Shown: positions 61,107 to 64,000 of the stretch, in pieces
Numbering within the stretch: the first letter of the stretch is position 1
Layout of the letters: every line of letters begins with the position of its first letter
Assembly (NCBI RefSeq): GCF_014982975.1
Contig: NZ_JADCKL010000002.1
Coordinates: 186,001-250,000, forward strand
Length of the DNA: 64,000 nt
Origin: Claveliimonas monacensis
GTDB taxonomy: Bacteria; Bacillota; Clostridia; Lachnospirales; Lachnospiraceae
Direction: 5' to 3'
Notes under the pieces: generated by a model
The model's database searches: none
Told to the model about the DNA's origin: nothing
Seen by the model: only the letters and a program-made list of their open reading frames with translations
Made by a program: the position numbers and the translations under genes

Positions 61107-61772
61107 TTACATGTAAGCGATATAAATACCGCCAGTTTCCATGGCCTGCCCTTTTTCCAGAACCCGTCTCTGCTCCTGGGGCATGATCACCGTCATCTGT
61201 CGGGTTTTCCCGTCATACAGGATCTGCATCTGTTCTGTGATATGCCACAGTCTGACCTTCGCCATATCCTCACAGAATTCCCTGTTTCCGGAGATGATCC
61301 TGCACAGCGCCATCTGTTCCGCCTCCTGCACCATATCTCTGTCGCACCGCAGGAAACAGGACCGCAGACGCTCTTTGATCTTCCAGAAAAGCGGTGTGAT
61401 ATCTCCGCTGTATCCTCCCCCGCTCCTGAACGAGCGATAGGGTCTTTTCCGCTTTTTTGTCTCGTAGATCCGCCCCTTCAGGAGGATCTGAAACCGCACT
61501 GCAATGAACAGCAGTACGGAAGGCGCCCCTGTCAGAAAGTAAATGAAAGGATACCACTCCAGGCTCCAGAACCACTGGCACAGCGGGCGCAGCACAATAC
61601 CGGGCACTCCGTTATAAATATATGTCACGATCCATCCGTACACAGTCTCCGTGTACGGCATGCCGCTCTGCCTCAAAAACGCAGGCACGTAGTGGAACAA
61701 CGCTGCGATCAGCAGGATGTGTGAAATCTTTCTCAGCACTCTGTTATTTTTCTGCCGTTTTCTCTTTTTCAT
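61107..61772 (-). CDS. Membrane protein of unknown family in the GTPase block
   Basis: A 221-aa protein: very basic start (MKKRKRQKNNRVLRK), helices around 18-32 and 70-98 (YPFIYFLTGAPSVLLFIAVRF), then a soluble cytoplasmic part of about 120 residues with basic and aromatic stretches. No known motif. GGAG lies ten bases before ATG 61772, and the GTPase gene follows after 19 bases. Confidence 0.65.
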   Translation of the reverse strand: MKKRKRQKNNRVLRKISHILLIAALFHYVPAFLRQSGMPYTETVYGWIVTYIYNGVPGIVLRPLCQWFWSLEWYPFIYFLTGAPSVLLFIAVRFQILLKGRIYETKKRKRPYRSFRSGGGYSGDITPLFWKIKERLRSCFLRCDRDMVQEAEQMALCRIISGNREFCEDMAKVRLWHITEQMQILYDGKTRQMTVIMPQEQRRVLEKGQAMETGGIYIAYM

Positions 61773-61799
61773 CTGTCCTCATCTCCTTTGCAATCCTTT

Positions 61800-62504
61800 T
61801 TAAGCAGGATCAGAATACTGTATCAAAAACAGACTCTGATCGTCTTTTTCCTCCTGTCTCCTCAATACCTCTTCCACATTCTCCATCTTCTGGACCAGCA
61901 CCTGTCTGGCCAGATCTGTAAGTTCTCTCTCCCTATAGAACCGGGCCATGGCTCCATCCGTCATCATGCCGACCCGCTCAGGCCTGTCAATGACTCCTGT
62001 CCGGAAATGTCTCTCCATGTTCTGGCTCGTGGTGGCAAAGGTATACTTTGGCGTGATCCCATGCCGGGGATGGGAGACGACCTGCACCTGTCCGTCCTGC
62101 GTCTGAAAGATCAGCCCGTCTCCTATGTGTATCCATCTGATCTTCCCGGTGTCCCTTTGAGCGGCCAGCATCATCAGGGTGGAGGCAAACTCTTCCCTGT
62201 CTGCTCCCGCCTGCTCTGACAGATCACGGATCGTATCTCGCAGCAGGTCAATGCACCTTCTCTTTACTTTCTCATCTGACCACAGCTCTTCGTCCGGCAT
62301 CCCCGCCAGGCAGCTACCCAGCGCCTCCTGGACCTTCCTCGCCCCCTGCACAGCGTATTTTTTCTTCGTCACTCCGTCTGACAGGGAAAATACCTGCCTG
62401 TCCCCGCTGATCAGGGTGTATTCTACATCTTTGCATTCTCTCCTCTCCTTTCCCTGGCTGATATAGCAGGAAATCTCATACTGTCGCATCTGTCTGTTCT
62501 TCAA
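61800..62504 (-). CDS. PP2C-like protein phosphatase
   Basis: A 234-aa metal-dependent Ser/Thr phosphatase-like protein. Metal aspartates are visible at SDG (Asp43), GDG (Asp129), TDG (Asp183) and DDQS (Asp222). The usual first motif (R-x-x-N-x-D) is not seen, so it is a divergent member. The start is taken at TTG 62504, eight bases after AGGAG; ATG 62489 has no ribosome site. It is the first gene after the terminator at 62596, hence the probable start of the eight-kb block. No protein kinase gene is in the window. Confidence 0.75.
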   Translation of the reverse strand: MKNRQMRQYEISCYISQGKERRECKDVEYTLISGDRQVFSLSDGVTKKKYAVQGARKVQEALGSCLAGMPDEELWSDEKVKRRCIDLLRDTIRDLSEQAGADREEFASTLMMLAAQRDTGKIRWIHIGDGLIFQTQDGQVQVVSHPRHGITPKYTFATTSQNMERHFRTGVIDRPERVGMMTDGAMARFYRERELTDLARQVLVQKMENVEEVLRRQEEKDDQSLFLIQYSDPA

Positions 62505-62595
62505 ATCTCTCTCTCCTCTCTGGTTTGATCTTTACATCATCACTTTATCCCACCCCTGCACCAACTCCCCTCCGTTTTTTCAAAAGGCAGCAAAA

Positions 62596-62631
62596 ATGCC
62601 GCACGTGAGTTCTTTTTCTCACGTGCGGCAT
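62596..62631 (-). terminator. Strong terminator
   Basis: Perfect 14-bp stem ATGCCGCACGTGAG / CTCACGTGCGGCAT with an 8-base loop. T-runs on both sides (TTTTT on the minus strand after the stem, TTTTTT on the plus strand). It ends the transcript of the gene at 62664 and separates it from the PP2C gene. Confidence 0.9.
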
Positions 62632-62663
62632 CATTTTTTGCCTCTGCTTTTTACTTTTCCTTC

Positions 62664-64000
62664 CTAAAAACCCCTCAGTATCTCAGGGATATGCGCGATC
62701 AGTACTCCGTCCGTCTCCTTGTAGTCGTGGAAATGTCTGTACTCCTGGTACACGGACACACCCTCGTACAGATCAGCAAAGTATCTGCACATCTCCTCAT
62801 CCTGCTGCTCCTCTATATCCCTGCGCGCGTCCTCCATCACCTGTTTCCACTCCCCGGAGAATGGCCCGCGCTCTTCCCGGATATGCGCAAGCAGCCTTTT
62901 CACCCTGATCCAGCTCTCCGGCATCTCATCGCCCTGCATGGCAAAGCCGGCTTCTATCTCACTCACCCTGTGCCGCATGACCTGCTCCTTATTTTGACAC
63001 AGCACGCCAGCTCTTGCATGAAGCCACACAGAGACCTGGTCCAGATGATCCAGTTCTGTATCTTCCTTCCGTATCTTCTCCATTTCCTTACTCCACTGCT
63101 CACCGGGAATTCCCCTGAGGGCACAGCCCTCCCCGCGTTCACAGTCCACCATACAGGGATGCCGCTTTCTTCCCGCATCCTTATACCCGGTCTGGCGGCC
63201 ATACTTGATCCTCTCCAAACCAAAACGGTCGTAAGCATCCCAGCCTCTGGCCGCCATGCTGGCCATCCATCTGCGGTGTTCCAGAAAAAGCAGTTCTCTA
63301 TAAAGAGGGGTATCCTCCCCTCCGTCAAGCACTCGCTTCTCAAACAGATCCGCCGCTCTTGCCTCATTCTCCTCGTGAAGGCCACAGTAAAACAGCTTAC
63401 AGTCCAGGTGCATGGCATTTTCTATCGACGACTGATAACGGTAAATGTTTCTGCAGAAGCTGTCGAATCTGGCGCTGTCCTTCCCGCTTGGTATTCCCTC
63501 ATACGCCTGATCAATGAGGAAGGCCTGCTTGATCAGCTTTATATAGAATTCCTCGTCCACCTGACTCCTGCTCCGCCCGAAGGAGCACAGCACAGCATTC
63601 CCTTCTCTTCTCTCCTCATTCTTTTCCGCACAGCAGCCGATAAATACCTGTTCTTCTCTGCCTGACGCCAGCCTGTCGGCCAGCTCTCCTACTCGCATCC
63701 TGTTTCTCTCCATGTTCCTGTCGGCCAGAAGATAGTAGCGGACCGGATCCCCCAGTCCCTCCTCTTCTTTCTCAAGAAACCGTCGCCATGTCAGAAAATC
63801 CACCTCTGCCAGAGGAGAGTACAAAAGTCCGTATTTCCCCGTCTCGTTATTTCTGTCCAGAACAGCCATCTTCTCCAACGCCGGCATTTCCTTCTTCTTC
63901 TCTCTCTTCCTGTATTCCGGATTCTCGCAGGTGAGATAGATATGCAGCCTCTTATCCAGCATCTGCCCACAGCATCCGAACACGGCCCGAAAGGCGGCGT
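62664..64000 (-). CDS. RyR-like domain protein (N-terminus off window)
   Basis: At least 445 residues; the frame is open to the window edge (AAFRAVFGCCGQMLDKRLHI before the first in-window start), so the gene begins outside. In the C-terminal half LFLEHRRWMASMAARGWDAY and KRHPCMVDCERGEGCALRGI resemble the H-x-x-W...GW and K-x-HP blocks of RyR domains, found in bacterial conflict proteins together with NAD- or ion-sensing parts. The beginning, with RLHIYLTCENPEYRK, could be the end of a TrkA-N-like Rossmann domain. Assignment by pattern only. Confidence 0.5.
   Translation of the reverse strand, partial: AAFRAVFGCCGQMLDKRLHIYLTCENPEYRKREKKKEMPALEKMAVLDRNNETGKYGLLYSPLAEVDFLTWRRFLEKEEEGLGDPVRYYLLADRNMERNRMRVGELADRLASGREEQVFIGCCAEKNEERREGNAVLCSFGRSRSQVDEEFYIKLIKQAFLIDQAYEGIPSGKDSARFDSFCRNIYRYQSSIENAMHLDCKLFYCGLHEENEARAADLFEKRVLDGGEDTPLYRELLFLEHRRWMASMAARGWDAYDRFGLERIKYGRQTGYKDAGRKRHPCMVDCERGEGCALRGIPGEQWSKEMEKIRKEDTELDHLDQVSVWLHARAGVLCQNKEQVMRHRVSEIEAGFAMQGDEMPESWIRVKRLLAHIREERGPFSGEWKQVMEDARRDIEEQQDEEMCRYFADLYEGVSVYQEYRHFHDYKETDGVLIAHIPEILRGF

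Overview
The window looks like the chromosome of a spore-forming Clostridia, most probably a Lachnospiraceae-type gut anaerobe (inference). It carries a spoIIA-sigF operon, a complete spoVA set, a YlmC/YmxH sporulation gene, a T-box-controlled valS and many small regulators. Base composition is roughly balanced, with short AT-rich islands that look imported.

Left part (1-18.1 kb), almost all on the minus strand: start of a corrinoid adenosyltransferase; a remnant of a cysteine hydrolase; a MacB-type ABC exporter of three overlapping genes; spoIIAA-spoIIAB-sigF followed by spoVAA-AB-AC-AD-AE; then valS with its T-box leader and, downstream, an LtaS-like synthase, folC, a 47-aa ORF and a membrane TPR protein.

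Middle (18.1-34.3 kb), accessory: a type I toxin/antisense RNA locus whose two convergent RNAs start with the same sequence; a zinc macrodomain hydrolase with a DUF1848 protein and a possible CRP-like site; a cluster of small genes; a 4.1-kb element with its own large serine recombinase, inserted in frame-restorable fashion inside an XRE regulator gene and carrying a methyltransferase plus the tail of a relaxase; then peroxiredoxin and a TetR-controlled ABC-2 exporter with matching operators at both promoters.

Right-middle (34.3-51.7 kb), mostly single metabolic or housekeeping genes: RelA/SpoT-type HD hydrolase, AraC/MFS divergent pair, SDR, isochorismatase-like hydrolase, xthA, truA, ThrE exporter, nrdR, ymxH, a NatAB-type ABC exporter, carbamate kinase, tRNA-Ala(CGC) beside an orphan holin, an NhaC-type antiporter, a 5'-truncated alanine dehydrogenase, a LysR regulator and a YoaK-type membrane protein.

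Right end (51.7-64 kb), the most unusual part, all on the minus strand. Order of transcription: a large protein with a RyR-like segment (cut by the window edge), then a terminator; PP2C-like phosphatase, membrane protein, zinc-ribbon GTPase, GAP1-like protein, FHA protein, FtsW-like SEDS protein and a PBP transpeptidase; then a separate small cluster with a divergent GTP cyclohydrolase II-like enzyme, a CYTH-fold protein, a creatininase-family amidohydrolase, the ruins of a TIR gene, a frameshifted unknown gene and a calcineurin-like phosphatase. The first block combines the FHA/PP2C/SEDS/PBP theme known from actinobacterial cell-wall operons with a GTPase/GAP1 pair of the type described in bacterial conflict systems. 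The second suggests a GTP-derived small molecule. The functions of both blocks are inferred, not shown.
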